Source of the DNA: Selenomonadaceae bacterium
GTDB lineage: Bacteria; Bacillota; Negativicutes; Selenomonadales; Selenomonadaceae
DNA: 64,000 bases
Assembly (NCBI GenBank): GCA_017614505.1
Contig: JAGABT010000016.1
Location: forward strand, 124,001-188,000
Reading direction: 5' to 3'
Shown: positions 25,100 to 34,052 of the stretch, piece after piece
Numbering within the stretch: the stretch's first letter is position 1
Layout of the letters: each line of letters opens with the position of its first letter
Program-made: the position numbers and the translations under genes
The notes under the pieces: generated by a model
The model's input: only the letters and a program-made list of their open reading frames with translations
What the model was told of the DNA's origin: nothing
The model's database searches: none

Positions 25100-27544
25100 G
25101 TGGAAGATTTTGAGTACATGCACGGAAATATCGTGCCGGTGAACCTTGAACACGAAATGAAATTTTCTTACATAGATTATGCGATGTCGGTTATAGTTGC
25201 GCGCGCGCTGCCGGACGTTCGTGACGGTTTAAAGCCGGTACACCGGCGCATTCTGTACGCGATGCAGGAAGCCGGTATGACGAGCGGCAAGCCCTACAAA
25301 AAATCCGCGCGTATCGTCGGCGAAGTTTTAGGTAAGTACCACCCGCACGGCGATTCTTCAGTTTATGACGCGATTGTCCGCATGGCGCAGGATTTTTCAA
25401 TGCGATACCAGCTGGCGGACGGTCACGGAAACTTTGGCTCGGTCGACGGCGACCCCGCCGCTGCAATGCGCTACACCGAAGTTCGCATGTCAAAAATTTC
25501 CGAGCTCATGCTCCAGGATATTGACAAGGAAACCGTCGACTTCGTTCCAAACTACGACGAATCGCTCAAGGAACCCGCCGTTCTGCCGGCGAAATTCCCC
25601 CAGCTTTTGGTCAACGGCACTTCGGGTATCGCCGTCGGTATGGCAACGAATATTCCGCCGCACAATCTGGCTGAAGTTATCGACGCCACGCTCCTGCTGA
25701 TTGACAATCCCGAAACCAGCATCAGCGAGCTTATGGAAAAAATTCAGGGACCGGATTTCCCCACGGCGGCGCAGATTATCGGCAACGAAGGAATTATTGA
25801 GGCTTACCACAACGGGCGCGGCTCCATTCAAATGCGCGCCAAAACTTCCGTCGAATCGCGTGGCGCCGGCAAGGAACGAATAGTCGTTACCGAACTTCCC
25901 TATCAGGTCAACAAGGCGCGGCTGATTGAGAAAATCGCTGAACTCGTCCGCGATAAAACTATCGAAGGCATTACCGACCTGCGCGACGAATCCGACCGCG
26001 AAGGTATGCGCATTGTTATCGACCTGCGCAAGGACGTCAACCCGCAGGTTGTCCTTAACCTGCTCTTCAAGCATACCCAGATGCAGGACACTTTCGGCGT
26101 GATTATGCTGGCGCTCGTGGACGGCAAGCCCAAAGTTCTGAATCTCAAGCAGGTTCTCCAGAATTATATCAAGCACCAGAAAGAAATTATCACGCGCCGC
26201 ACCAGATTTAATCTTGAACGCGCCAAAGCCCGCGCGCACGTTCTCGAAGGGCTCACCAAAGCGCTTGACAACCTCGACGCCGTTATCAGCGCCATTCGCG
26301 AAAGTTCCTCCACCACCGACGCCAAAGCCGCGCTGGTTGATAAATTTGAACTCAGCGAAATTCAGGCGCAGGCAATTCTGGATTTGCGGCTCCAGAAATT
26401 AACTGGTCTCGAACGCAGCAAAATCGAAAATGAGTACCGCGAAATTCTCGCCGAAATTCAGACGCTTACCGAAATTCTCGGCGACGAAACCAGGGTTCTG
26501 GAAATTATCAAGGCGGAGCTGACTGCCGTCCGCGAAAAATTTGGCGATGAGCGCCGCACTGAAATTGTCCTCGAAAAGACGCAGACGAAATTTTCCACGG
26601 AAGATCTGGTTCATGACGACGAAATTGTTATCACGCTCACGCGCGGCGGCTACGTTAAGCGAATCGGTCTCAGCACCTACAAGAGCCAGCGGCGCGGCGG
26701 TATTGGCGTCACTGGAATGAGCACCAAGGCGGAAGATTTCGTCGAACACATCATGATTACCACCAACCTGCAGACGATTTTGTTTTTCACGAATCGCGGC
26801 AGGGTTTTCCCGCTCAAGGCTTACGAAGTTGTTGAGTCCAGCCGCACCGCTAAGGGCGTGCCGCTCGCCAATCTCATTCCGCTGGAGGAAGGCGAAAGGA
26901 TTACCGCGCTGATTAAGGTTCGCGACTACGACCCGACGCGCTATCTTTTCATGGCGACGAAAAAAGGTATCGTAAAGAAAACGCAGTTGTCCGAATTTAG
27001 TTCCATGGCGAAACGCGGGCTGGTCGCGATTAAGCTCACGCGGAACGATGAGCTGATTGGCGTGAAGTTCACCGAGGGCGAACGCTACGTGATTCTCGGC
27101 ACGGCTAAGGGAATGGCGATTGCTTTCGCTGAAGAGGAAGTGCGTGCTACGAGCCGGACGGCGCATGGCGTCACTGGTATCCGGCTGAAAAAGGGCGATT
27201 ACGTCGTTGGAATGGACAAACTGCGCAAGGACGCGGATTTTCTGACGGTCAGCGAGAACGGTTTTGGCAAGCGCACCAATGCCGAGGAATTTCGTCCGCA
27301 GGGACGCGGCGGGCAGGGGCTTATCGCTATGAAAGTTTCTGATAAAACCGGCAACGTCATTGGAATTAAGGTCGTGCGCCCCGACCAGGAATTGATGCTT
27401 GTCACTACAGAAGGCTTTGTCATTCGCACCGACATTTCCAACATTCCAACTATCGGCAGGAACGCGCAGGGCGTAATTCTCATGAAGACTAAGCCGGAGG
27501 ATAAAGTTGCCGCGCTGGCGACTGCCACGCTCAAGAACGACTGA
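25100..27544 (+). CDS. gyrA: DNA gyrase subunit A
   Basis: The 814-residue subunit cuts and rejoins DNA during negative supercoiling. The catalytic tyrosine is Tyr125 (AAMRYTE). The quinolone-determining region is intact and wild-type-like, with Ser86 and Asp90 in the places of E. coli Ser83 and Asp87. The C-terminal pinwheel carries the GyrA box QRRGGIG, which separates it from ParC. The GTG start follows GAGGTGA. gyrB is not adjacent. A bidirectional terminator follows. A 46-bp copy of its 3' end lies at 35615-35660. Confidence 0.97.
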   Translation: MEDFEYMHGNIVPVNLEHEMKFSYIDYAMSVIVARALPDVRDGLKPVHRRILYAMQEAGMTSGKPYKKSARIVGEVLGKYHPHGDSSVYDAIVRMAQDFSMRYQLADGHGNFGSVDGDPAAAMRYTEVRMSKISELMLQDIDKETVDFVPNYDESLKEPAVLPAKFPQLLVNGTSGIAVGMATNIPPHNLAEVIDATLLLIDNPETSISELMEKIQGPDFPTAAQIIGNEGIIEAYHNGRGSIQMRAKTSVESRGAGKERIVVTELPYQVNKARLIEKIAELVRDKTIEGITDLRDESDREGMRIVIDLRKDVNPQVVLNLLFKHTQMQDTFGVIMLALVDGKPKVLNLKQVLQNYIKHQKEIITRRTRFNLERAKARAHVLEGLTKALDNLDAVISAIRESSSTTDAKAALVDKFELSEIQAQAILDLRLQKLTGLERSKIENEYREILAEIQTLTEILGDETRVLEIIKAELTAVREKFGDERRTEIVLEKTQTKFSTEDLVHDDEIVITLTRGGYVKRIGLSTYKSQRRGGIGVTGMSTKAEDFVEHIMITTNLQTILFFTNRGRVFPLKAYEVVESSRTAKGVPLANLIPLEEGERITALIKVRDYDPTRYLFMATKKGIVKKTQLSEFSSMAKRGLVAIKLTRNDELIGVKFTEGERYVILGTAKGMAIAFAEEEVRATSRTAHGVTGIRLKKGDYVVGMDKLRKDADFLTVSENGFGKRTNAEEFRPQGRGGQGLIAMKVSDKTGNVIGIKVVRPDQELMLVTTEGFVIRTDISNIPTIGRNAQGVILMKTKPEDKVAALATATLKND

Positions 27545-27558
27545 ATTTTTTTTCGCAC

Positions 27559-27601
27559 TAAAAAAGACGCTCTGACTGCTGCCGGAGCGTCTGATTTTTT
27601 T
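27559..27601. terminator. Bidirectional terminator between gyrA and the heptose operon
   Basis: GACGCTC (27566-27572) pairs with GAGCGTC (27585-27591). A T-run follows on the plus strand (27595-27601) and an A-run precedes (27560-27565), giving a T-run on the minus strand. It can end both convergent units. Confidence 0.8.
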
Positions 27602-28119
27602 CAGTAAAGACTCGCAATGTGATTTGCAGCGTCTAAAAGATTTTCAAAGCATTTCCACGCACCAGAAACCGGCGCGCCAATTTTTATTGAACGAACGCCG
27701 TAATTATTTCCCGCCTGAATATCCGTGCGACTGTCGCCAATCACGAAGGAATTCTTCTTGTCGATGAGAAAAATTTTCTCCGCCATAAGAAACATTCCAA
27801 TATCGGGCTTGCGGCAGGTACATTCTCCAATGTTATGCGGACAGTAAAAAATCTCGTCAATCGCAGCGTCATTCATTTTCATCTGCGCCGTAAGATATTC
27901 GTGAATTTCCGCCAAATCGTGTTCGTTCATAATCCCTCGCGCAATTCCGCGCTGATTCGTCACGACGATAACCTTGAACCCGCAAGCATTAAAAATTCTC
28001 ACGGCTTCAAAAATGTCCGGCAGAAATTTGAACTCCGCTACTGATTTTATGTAGTCGCCTTCAGGAGCCTTAGCATTGATAACGCCGTCCCTGTCCAGAA
28101 AAATAACACGCTCGCCCAT
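27601..28119 (-). CDS. gmhB: D-glycero-D-manno-heptose 1,7-bisphosphate 7-phosphatase
   Basis: The 172-residue HAD-IIIA phosphatase removes the 7-phosphate from heptose bisphosphate, a step in making nucleotide-activated heptose. Motif I is DRDGVIN, motif II VVTNQ, and the GmhB zinc site is visible as CPHNIGECTCRKP (Cys, His, Cys, Cys). GDSRTDIQA is motif IV. It is the last gene of the minus-strand operon and begins 3 bp after the dehydratase gene without a clear ribosome site, so translation is likely coupled. Confidence 0.93.
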   Translation of the reverse strand: MGERVIFLDRDGVINAKAPEGDYIKSVAEFKFLPDIFEAVRIFNACGFKVIVVTNQRGIARGIMNEHDLAEIHEYLTAQMKMNDAAIDEIFYCPHNIGECTCRKPDIGMFLMAEKIFLIDKKNSFVIGDSRTDIQAGNNYGVRSIKIGAPVSGAWKCFENLLDAANHIASLY

Positions 28120-28122
28120 GAT

Positions 28123-29145
28123 TCAGCGGTCAAGGCAGGCGCCAGTAACTTTAATTTTATCGCGCCAGTAATTCAGCAAATCGCTCATGGTTTGCTCGAA
28201 GGGTATCTCAGGTTTCCAGCCGGTATGATTCATGAATTTCCGGCAATCTGGAACTTGAAGATCCGCATCGATTGGACGCAGCCTTTGCGGATCTACTTCA
28301 ATGCGAATATTTTTTCCAATCGGCGAGAAACTGAGCAATTTATTCAGCGTGTCGCCAACCTCGCAGGTATAAGTGCCGCCAATGTTATAATATGCGCCAG
28401 GAATCGGATTTTTTGTGACAAGCAAATAGTAAGCTCGAACGGCGTCGCGAACATCTGCGTAAGTTCTGAGCGACTTCAAATTTCCAACCTTGACAACCGG
28501 CTCAGAAATACCAGCTTCAATCATGGCAATTTGCTTAGCGAAGGTGGATTCGTGGAAAACATCGCCGCGTCTGGGACCAGTGTGCGTGAACATTCGCGTA
28601 GTCATAATCGTCATGCCATAAGCTTCGGCGTAGTACCTGCCCAAAAGGTCTGTACCGATTTTAGAAATTGCGTAGGGCGAGGCGGGGTGAAATGGACATT
28701 CCTCGTCGATACCGGTAGCAGGCTTTTTCTCCGGCGGTATACGCCCAAAAACTTCGGACGAGGCGCAAACGTGAATTATCGGCTTCAAGTCCAACAGTCT
28801 GACGCTTTCAAGAAGACGGCAGGTTCCCAAAATATTCGTATTCAGCGTATCGATTGGCGCCGTGAAACTGGTCTGTGGATAACTTTGCGCTGCCAGATGA
28901 AAAATATACTCCGGCCGAATTTTTTTCAGAACATGGAGCAGGGAACTTTGGTCGTTCAAATCGCCGTATTCAACAGAAATACGATCGTGCCTGTTAATTC
29001 GGCTGAGGAGATGCTGAATATTATCGAGCGGGCTACGCCAGCGCTGCATTCCACAAATTTCCCAATCGGTATTTTCAAGCAGAAAATCTGCGAGGTGCGA
29101 ACCGACCATTCCCGTCATGCCGGTGATCAAAGCTTTCACTGCCAT
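28123..29145 (-). CDS. GDP-mannose/GDP-heptose 4,6-dehydratase-like epimerase
   Basis: The 340-residue SDR enzyme has the NAD(P) motif TGMTGMVG near the N-terminus, CASSEVFG, the catalytic pair in YAISK, and the Gmd-like C-terminal block RPIDADLQVPDCRKF. It resembles GDP-mannose 4,6-dehydratase. Because it sits with hddA, hddC and gmhB, the likelier substrate is GDP-D-glycero-D-manno-heptose, giving a GDP-6-deoxy-4-keto-heptose as in Yersinia DmhA or Campylobacter; this is inference from context. The AGGAGGG site lies 9 bp before the ATG. It overlaps the kinase gene end by 10 bp. Confidence 0.85.
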   Translation of the reverse strand: MAVKALITGMTGMVGSHLADFLLENTDWEICGMQRWRSPLDNIQHLLSRINRHDRISVEYGDLNDQSSLLHVLKKIRPEYIFHLAAQSYPQTSFTAPIDTLNTNILGTCRLLESVRLLDLKPIIHVCASSEVFGRIPPEKKPATGIDEECPFHPASPYAISKIGTDLLGRYYAEAYGMTIMTTRMFTHTGPRRGDVFHESTFAKQIAMIEAGISEPVVKVGNLKSLRTYADVRDAVRAYYLLVTKNPIPGAYYNIGGTYTCEVGDTLNKLLSFSPIGKNIRIEVDPQRLRPIDADLQVPDCRKFMNHTGWKPEIPFEQTMSDLLNYWRDKIKVTGACLDR

Positions 29146-30146
29146 TGAATTTTCCCTCCTGACTCGGTTTCGTCCTTGTAGTAAATTACTTTAGTGCCGC
29201 CGGTTTCAAATTCAAATGGAACGTGCCTCAGATTTTTCAGCGCCTGCAAAATATTCGGCTGTTTTTCTGGTTCGACGAAAAACAATATGAAACCGCCGCC
29301 CCCAGCGCCGAGGACTTTCCCGCCAATCGCACCAGCTTTTTGCGCAGTGGAATAAATTTCATCCAGAGTATCATTGCTTATCCCGCCAGCAAGTGAGCGT
29401 TTTAGCTTCCATGTGTAGTCCAAAAGGCGCCCAAATTCGTTAAGCTCGGTCCCGCGCGTTAATATCTCAAGACCTTCGTCGACGAGCTTAACCATTTGGT
29501 GAAGCTGTTCGAGTTTCTTCGAGGTGTTACTTATCTGTTCTGCCATAATTTTCGATGAAAATCTTACGAATCCAGTGAAAAAAAGCATTAGGCTGTCACT
29601 GAGTAATTGTTTGCGCGCTACTGGCATTATTACTGGGGTCACGTCGAATCCGTCAGCGCTGAATGAAATTTTGTTCAGCCCGCCGAACGAACACGCCAGC
29701 TGATCCTGGACTCCGCCAGCCTCTTTGCAAAGTACGCGCTCAAGATAAATCGCCTCTTTCGCCAGAGACATTTTATCGATAAATTCGCCGCGTAGTGAGT
29801 GTATTCCGTTTAGAAGACCAACTGAAAAAGCTGAACTTGTGCCAAGACCCGAACGCGCCGGCAAATCAGCGTCATACATTACGTGAATGTTGCTGACACC
29901 AAATTTTCGGAGTACCTCACGAATTATTGGATGCTTTATTTCGTCTGGCGAGTCAAATTCCTCAATCTGCGAGTAAGTGGCGCGCCCTATATGTTTAAAA
30001 AAAGGCGGATAGTATCTAATCGTGTGGTAGCAGTACTTGTCGAAAGTTGTCGAAAGCACCGCACCGCCGTATTTTTCATAGTAATTCGCAACATCTGTTC
30101 CACCGCCTACAAAAGACATGCGAAAAGGAGTCTTAACAATCAGCAT
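29136..30146 (-). CDS. hddA: D-glycero-D-manno-heptose 7-phosphate kinase
   Basis: The 336-residue GHMP kinase phosphorylates the anomeric carbon of heptose 7-phosphate. The GHMP ATP loop is [16 protein letters not shown], the N-terminal motif [10 protein letters not shown] is typical of HddA, and [14 protein letters not shown] is the C-terminal GHMP motif. The ATG at 30146 is preferred over a TTG at 30152 because AGGAGG lies 8 bp upstream of it. Its start region overlaps the 3' end of the reductase gene by about 14 bp, so reading-frame changes at the poly-G tract upstream could alter coupling. Confidence 0.92.
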   Translation of the reverse strand: MLIVKTPFRMSFVGGGTDVANYYEKYGGAVLSTTFDKYCYHTIRYYPPFFKHIGRATYSQIEEFDSPDEIKHPIIREVLRKFGVSNIHVMYDADLPARSGLGTSSAFSVGLLNGIHSLRGEFIDKMSLAKEAIYLERVLCKEAGGVQDQLACSFGGLNKISFSADGFDVTPVIMPVARKQLLSDSLMLFFTGFVRFSSKIMAEQISNTSKKLEQLHQMVKLVDEGLEILTRGTELNEFGRLLDYTWKLKRSLAGGISNDTLDEIYSTAQKAGAIGGKVLGAGGGGFILFFVEPEKQPNILQALKNLRHVPFEFETGGTKVIYYKDETESGGKIQWQ

Positions 30147-31125
30147 CAGCAAAACCTCCTGGCGCTCTGGTTATCTTTCTGTCCTTAAATCTGCCCCCCC
30201 CCCAACTTCTCTGGAAGTCAGAATAAGTTTCCTCAAGGGCAACTTCCAAAGGAGTTAGATTATTCCAGCCGAGACTGTAAAGTTTTGAGCAGTCCAATTT
30301 TTTGCGCGGCGTACCGTCCGGCTTAGTAGTATCGTATTCAATTTCGCCAGTGTAACCGACGACTTTTTTTATCGTACCGGCGATCTCAGCAATAGACATT
30401 TCGATACCAGAGCCGATATTGACGGTTTCGTTGCCGTTGTAATTTTCCATGAGAAAAATGCAGGCATCAGCCATGTCGTCTACGTAAAGCAATTCGCGCA
30501 GGGGCTTGCCTGTTCCCCAAACAACAACTTTGGGTGCATTGGCTTCCTTGGCTTCGTGAAAGCGGCGAATCAGTGCGGGAATGACGTGCGAATACATTGG
30601 GTGATAGTTGTCTTTGGCGCCGTAAAGATTGCACGGCATGACGGAAATAAAATTTGTGCCATACTGGCGGTTCAGGTACTCGCAGTACCTTAAGCCGGAA
30701 ATTTTTGCCAGCGCGTAAGCCTCGTTCGTCTGCTCAAGCGCACCTGTCAGAAGGTAGCTTTCCTTAATCGGCTGAGGAGCCATGCGCGGATAAATACAGC
30801 CACTGCCCGTGAAAAGCAATTTCTTAACACCGTTTTTCCAGGCTTCGTGGATAACGTTCATCTCAATCATCATGTTTTCGTACATGAAATCGGCGGGCTT
30901 TTCATTGTTAGCTACGATACCTCCAACTTTAGCCGCCGCCAGAAAAACGTAGTCGGGCTTTTCTTCGGAGAAAAATTTTTCAACCTCATCCTGTCGACGC
31001 AAATCCAGTTCCTTTGAACGACGACCGATAATATTAGTGAAACCGCGCGCCTTCAATGCCCGTACAATAGCTGAACCGACCATGCCGTGATGTCCGGCGA
31101 CGTAAATTTTTGCATCTTTTTCCAT
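30133..31125 (-). CDS. GDP-fucose synthase-like epimerase/reductase with poly-G tract at its 3' end
   Basis: The 330-residue SDR protein has [10 protein letters not shown] (NADP binding), SGCIYP and YALAK, and matches GDP-L-fucose synthase (WcaG/Fcl), which epimerises and reduces GDP-4-keto-6-deoxy sugars. In this operon it may finish a GDP-6-deoxy-heptose. The family normally ends soon after the TYxDF helix; here that point (DFQRSW) runs into ten consecutive G, giving a tail of about 22 residues. One G fewer or one more gives tails of about 10 or 6 residues. The ATG at 31125 follows TTGGAGG. Confidence 0.85.
   Translation of the reverse strand: MEKDAKIYVAGHHGMVGSAIVRALKARGFTNIIGRRSKELDLRRQDEVEKFFSEEKPDYVFLAAAKVGGIVANNEKPADFMYENMMIEMNVIHEAWKNGVKKLLFTGSGCIYPRMAPQPIKESYLLTGALEQTNEAYALAKISGLRYCEYLNRQYGTNFISVMPCNLYGAKDNYHPMYSHVIPALIRRFHEAKEANAPKVVVWGTGKPLRELLYVDDMADACIFLMENYNGNETVNIGSGIEMSIAEIAGTIKKVVGYTGEIEYDTTKPDGTPRKKLDCSKLYSLGWNNLTPLEVALEETYSDFQRSWGGGRFKDRKITRAPGGFADADC
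30194..30203 (-). repeat. Homopolymeric tract, ten G on the coding strand
   Basis: Ten C on the plus strand (ten G in the sense of the gene) within the last 24 codons of the GDP-sugar reductase gene. This length is prone to slippage; each unit change moves the stop codon. Confidence 0.95.
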
Positions 31126-31142
31126 AATCAATCCTCCAAAAA

Positions 31143-32348
31143 TTAAACGCATTCAACGAGCGCCATTGCCCGCTCAACTGTCAAATCCGAATTATAATGT
31201 TGATGTTCGCCCCAGCGTCCAAGTCCAAAAACATTGCGCGTATGACACCATTTAAGCAGCCGTGCCATAATCTGCGGCTTTTCAACTGTATTCAGTGGAT
31301 AGGCGTAATCATTGAGAAAACGCGTCACGCCGTCTTCAAGTTCCCCTTCAACGCGCGTCGCATTCGTCTCTGTCCAGTATCCGTCCCAGTAATTGTGTAC
31401 AGTGTGCCTGTAACAAATTCTGTGGTAAGGCAAGTCCGGCGAAGGGAAATACGTCCACTGCGAATCGGTATCCACATTTTCAGGAAAATATCTTGTCTGA
31501 ACGGCGGTATGCTTAAGTTTTTTAATGTCAGCTCGCAAATCTTCCGGCATACCGTCAATTTCTTTGAACTCCGCCCAGGGTATCGTCGTAATAATTTTTT
31601 CCGCCTGATATTTACTGCCGTCCGCCGTGGTGACGGTGTTCGTGTCGAAATTAATCGCACAGATTTTCTGCCCGTAACGAATGTTATCGCCGAGCGTTTT
31701 GGCAATTCTCAGCCAGACTTCACCGTAACCGTACTGTTTAGGATAAAAATATTCCGCATGTCCTGGCTGTCTTCCGTGAGCTTTTCTGGTAAGACAGGAC
31801 AAAAGCGTTTCCTTAAAGCTGACGCTCGGCAGTTTTTCCAACCAGTACGTTCCGAGGCTGTCGAGCTGGTCACCAAACATTTTCTTATTGTAAGGAATCA
31901 TGTATGCCGCAGCGATTTTTTCGCCGAGCTTCCAGTAAATCCAGTCGACAAATTTTTCCGGCATTGGCGCGCCACTGTTACAGCCAGCCTTCGCGATTGA
32001 TTCAAGATATTCAACCTGCTCGTCAATCGGCATCTGCCAGATATTTGCCTCGATTGGATGACTTATCGTACCGCTCCTGAGTTCGATTCGACTGTCGCGA
32101 ACGTAGCGATCCCATTCTTTTTCTGGCAGAAACTGAAAAAGATACTCCGTGACGCACGGGCGACGAACGTCCAGAATATGTCCGCCGCCAATATCAAAAG
32201 GCGCACCGCCAACAATTTTTGAACGGCACAATCCGCCGGCTTCGTTTTCCCTTTCCAAAACCAGAAAAGAATCTTCATGTCGTTCAAATTTCAGACGATT
32301 TGCAAACGTCAAACCTGCTGCGCCTGCTCCAAGAATCAAATATTTCAT
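31143..32348 (-). CDS. FAD-dependent UDP-galactopyranose mutase-like / amine-oxidase-fold protein
   Basis: The 401-residue protein begins with a dinucleotide motif [16 protein letters not shown], then [12 protein letters not shown] and DIGGGHIL, the FAD-binding signature shared by UDP-galactopyranose mutases and protoporphyrinogen-oxidase-like sugar enzymes. Residues around 145-185 ([17 protein letters not shown]) match the mutase family's helical region. It may interconvert pyranose and furanose forms of the sugar made by this operon; that is inference. It overlaps hddC by 4 bp and precedes the reductase gene by 17 bp. Confidence 0.8.
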   Translation of the reverse strand: MKYLILGAGAAGLTFANRLKFERHEDSFLVLERENEAGGLCRSKIVGGAPFDIGGGHILDVRRPCVTEYLFQFLPEKEWDRYVRDSRIELRSGTISHPIEANIWQMPIDEQVEYLESIAKAGCNSGAPMPEKFVDWIYWKLGEKIAAAYMIPYNKKMFGDQLDSLGTYWLEKLPSVSFKETLLSCLTRKAHGRQPGHAEYFYPKQYGYGEVWLRIAKTLGDNIRYGQKICAINFDTNTVTTADGSKYQAEKIITTIPWAEFKEIDGMPEDLRADIKKLKHTAVQTRYFPENVDTDSQWTYFPSPDLPYHRICYRHTVHNYWDGYWTETNATRVEGELEDGVTRFLNDYAYPLNTVEKPQIMARLLKWCHTRNVFGLGRWGEHQHYNSDLTVERAMALVECV

Positions 32349-33049
32349 TGCAATTTCCCTTTCATCAAAAGCTGAAACTCAGACTGAGCGCGTGCATAAT
32401 CTTCTGGAATACCAATATCGATAAAATAAGCGTCGCTCTCCCAGGCAAGAACATTTCCCGAAGCGCAGAAAACTGGCAAAAAATCAGTCTCGAATGAAAA
32501 TTTTCCGGCAGGCATTTCCCGCCGAATTTTCTTTTCGACACAGTAAATCCCGCCGTTGATAAATCCATCCGTGACAAATTTTTTCTCCTCAAATGCAACA
32601 ACGCGCTCGCCTTCAAGCCTCATAATTCCGTAGCGACCAGTGTTAGAAATTTTTCTGGCAGCAATCGTCAGCGCGGCGTTATTTTTCACACTGAACTCCA
32701 GCATATCCGAAAAGTTTATCCCGAAAAAAGTATCGCCGTTCAGCACAAAAATACGCTCACCATCACAAAAATCCAAAGCCTGGCGAATTGCGCCGCCAGT
32801 TCCCAGCGGTGAATCCTCGCTGGAATAAATGAGCTGAATCCCACAGTAGCTGTCGCCAAAATAATTTAAAATGCTTGCCGCCTTATATCCCACTGCCAAA
32901 ACAACTCTGCTGAAATTTGATGCTGCCAGTTTGTCCAGCAAATAACTCAAAAATGGTCGGTTGCTCACCGGCGCCATTGGTTTTGGGATTTCAGAGATCA
33001 CCGTTCGCAGACGCGTCCCGAAACCGCCTGCCAAAATTATCGCTTCCAA
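32345..33049 (-). CDS. hddC: D-glycero-D-manno-heptose 1-phosphate guanylyltransferase
   Basis: The 234-residue nucleotidyltransferase transfers GMP from GTP to heptose 1-phosphate to give GDP-heptose. It has the LAGGFGTRL activation loop, PKPMAPV, and VLNGDTF with the metal-binding Asp; the FIDIGIPEDY C-terminal motif is typical of HddC/RmlA-like enzymes. The TTG start follows GAGG. With hddA and gmhB it gives three of the four steps to GDP-heptose; the isomerase gmhA is not in the window. Confidence 0.88.
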   Translation of the reverse strand: MEAIILAGGFGTRLRTVISEIPKPMAPVSNRPFLSYLLDKLAASNFSRVVLAVGYKAASILNYFGDSYCGIQLIYSSEDSPLGTGGAIRQALDFCDGERIFVLNGDTFFGINFSDMLEFSVKNNAALTIAARKISNTGRYGIMRLEGERVVAFEEKKFVTDGFINGGIYCVEKKIRREMPAGKFSFETDFLPVFCASGNVLAWESDAYFIDIGIPEDYARAQSEFQLLMKGKLQ

Positions 33050-33081
33050 AAGTCCTCACCAGTCCAAAATTTTCCGCAGCG

Positions 33082-33342
33082 TCAATCCTTGTACTTTTTC
33101 TCGTTGTACATTTTCATCTGGCGGTAAAGCTTGAACTTTTTCCGTCCTGAGAGTACGTCGTCCATGAGCTGCTGCAGTTCGTTTTTCAAATCCTCGCGCT
33201 GAAGGCGCAGCACGCTGAGCCGATTCTGGCAGTCCGATCGAAATTCCTCGTCAACATCGTCGCGCTCGTACTGCTCATTCATATGGTAAATCTTTAGCTC
33301 ATTTATCGCCAGCTTATCTATCAGACTGCCGAGCGTTTCCAT
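33082..33342 (-). CDS. Small DUF4254-like protein (C-terminal half)
   Basis: The 86-residue charged helical protein begins METLGSLIDKLAINELKIYH, the pattern seen at the C-terminal half of DUF4254 proteins found in glycan gene clusters. The N-terminal half of that family is encoded by the gene just upstream, which it overlaps by 29 bp in another frame. A GGAG site 9 bp before the ATG supports separate translation. Function unknown; the context suggests a glycan-assembly accessory. Confidence 0.65.
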   Translation of the reverse strand: METLGSLIDKLAINELKIYHMNEQYERDDVDEEFRSDCQNRLSVLRLQREDLKNELQQLMDDVLSGRKKFKLYRQMKMYNEKKYKD

Positions 33343-34036
33343 TAGCGTCGTCTCCTTTCTTTTCGTTAACGTAATTCAGAAACATCTCGTCCAATTCCTC
33401 AACAAGGTCGTTGCGGTGACGGTTCAAAAAATTAGCGTTGCGAACCGCCGCGATAACAATATCATCCTGCCCGCTGTGAATTTTGTCTTCTTCGTGCCAA
33501 GACTCGGTGTGTGTCATGGCCAAATCTTTAACGATTTTAGCCATGTCATTTCTGAAGATTCCCGACGGACGCCTTTTGCGAATATTTTCCGAAATGATGA
33601 CATAATCGGCTGGGCGGCTGGTGCTTTCTTCATGCCATTCAGCTATTGCTTTCTGAATTAAATTAATCGTTTCGTCCGCCGAAATTATCCTCGTGTCGGC
33701 GTCAGAATTTGCCGCTTCAGCGCGCTCCAGAAAAATTTCGTCAATTTCCTCAATAAGGTCGTTACGGCGCTGATTAAGTGGATTAAATCTGTGAATGGCG
33801 CGTAAAACCACTTCGTCGCGCTCGCTGCGCATTTTATCCTGCTCGTGCCACATTTCGGTATTGATAACAATCAGTTCAGTTATCACGGCGCTCAAATCTT
33901 CGCGATGGTCACCAAACGCGCGGATTTTCCGCATTTCGTCAGTAATATAATCGAAATCATGCGGTCGTCCCTCGTTTTTAATATGCCATTGTTCAATCTG
34001 AATCTGAACCAGTCGCGCGATTTCTTCTGCATTCAC
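33314..34036 (-). CDS. Tandemly duplicated DUF4254-like protein (N-terminal half twice)
   Basis: The 240-residue helical protein is two similar units of about 115 residues (about 2-105 and 115-222). Both share a QWH/EWH box, a RxDL/RNDM helix, a TEMWHEQDK/TESWHEEDK block and an RRNDLIEEIDE/HRNDLVEELDE block. These match the N-terminal part of DUF4254 proteins. The GTG at 34036 is preferred because the GAGG at 34046-34049 is 9 bp away; a GTG at 34045 lies inside that site. It begins 17 bp after the upstream gene and is followed by the split-off C-terminal half. Confidence 0.7.
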   Translation of the reverse strand: MNAEEIARLVQIQIEQWHIKNEGRPHDFDYITDEMRKIRAFGDHREDLSAVITELIVINTEMWHEQDKMRSERDEVVLRAIHRFNPLNQRRNDLIEEIDEIFLERAEAANSDADTRIISADETINLIQKAIAEWHEESTSRPADYVIISENIRKRRPSGIFRNDMAKIVKDLAMTHTESWHEEDKIHSGQDDIVIAAVRNANFLNRHRNDLVEELDEMFLNYVNEKKGDDANGNARQSDR

Positions 34037-34052
34037 AGGGTTCACCTCAATT

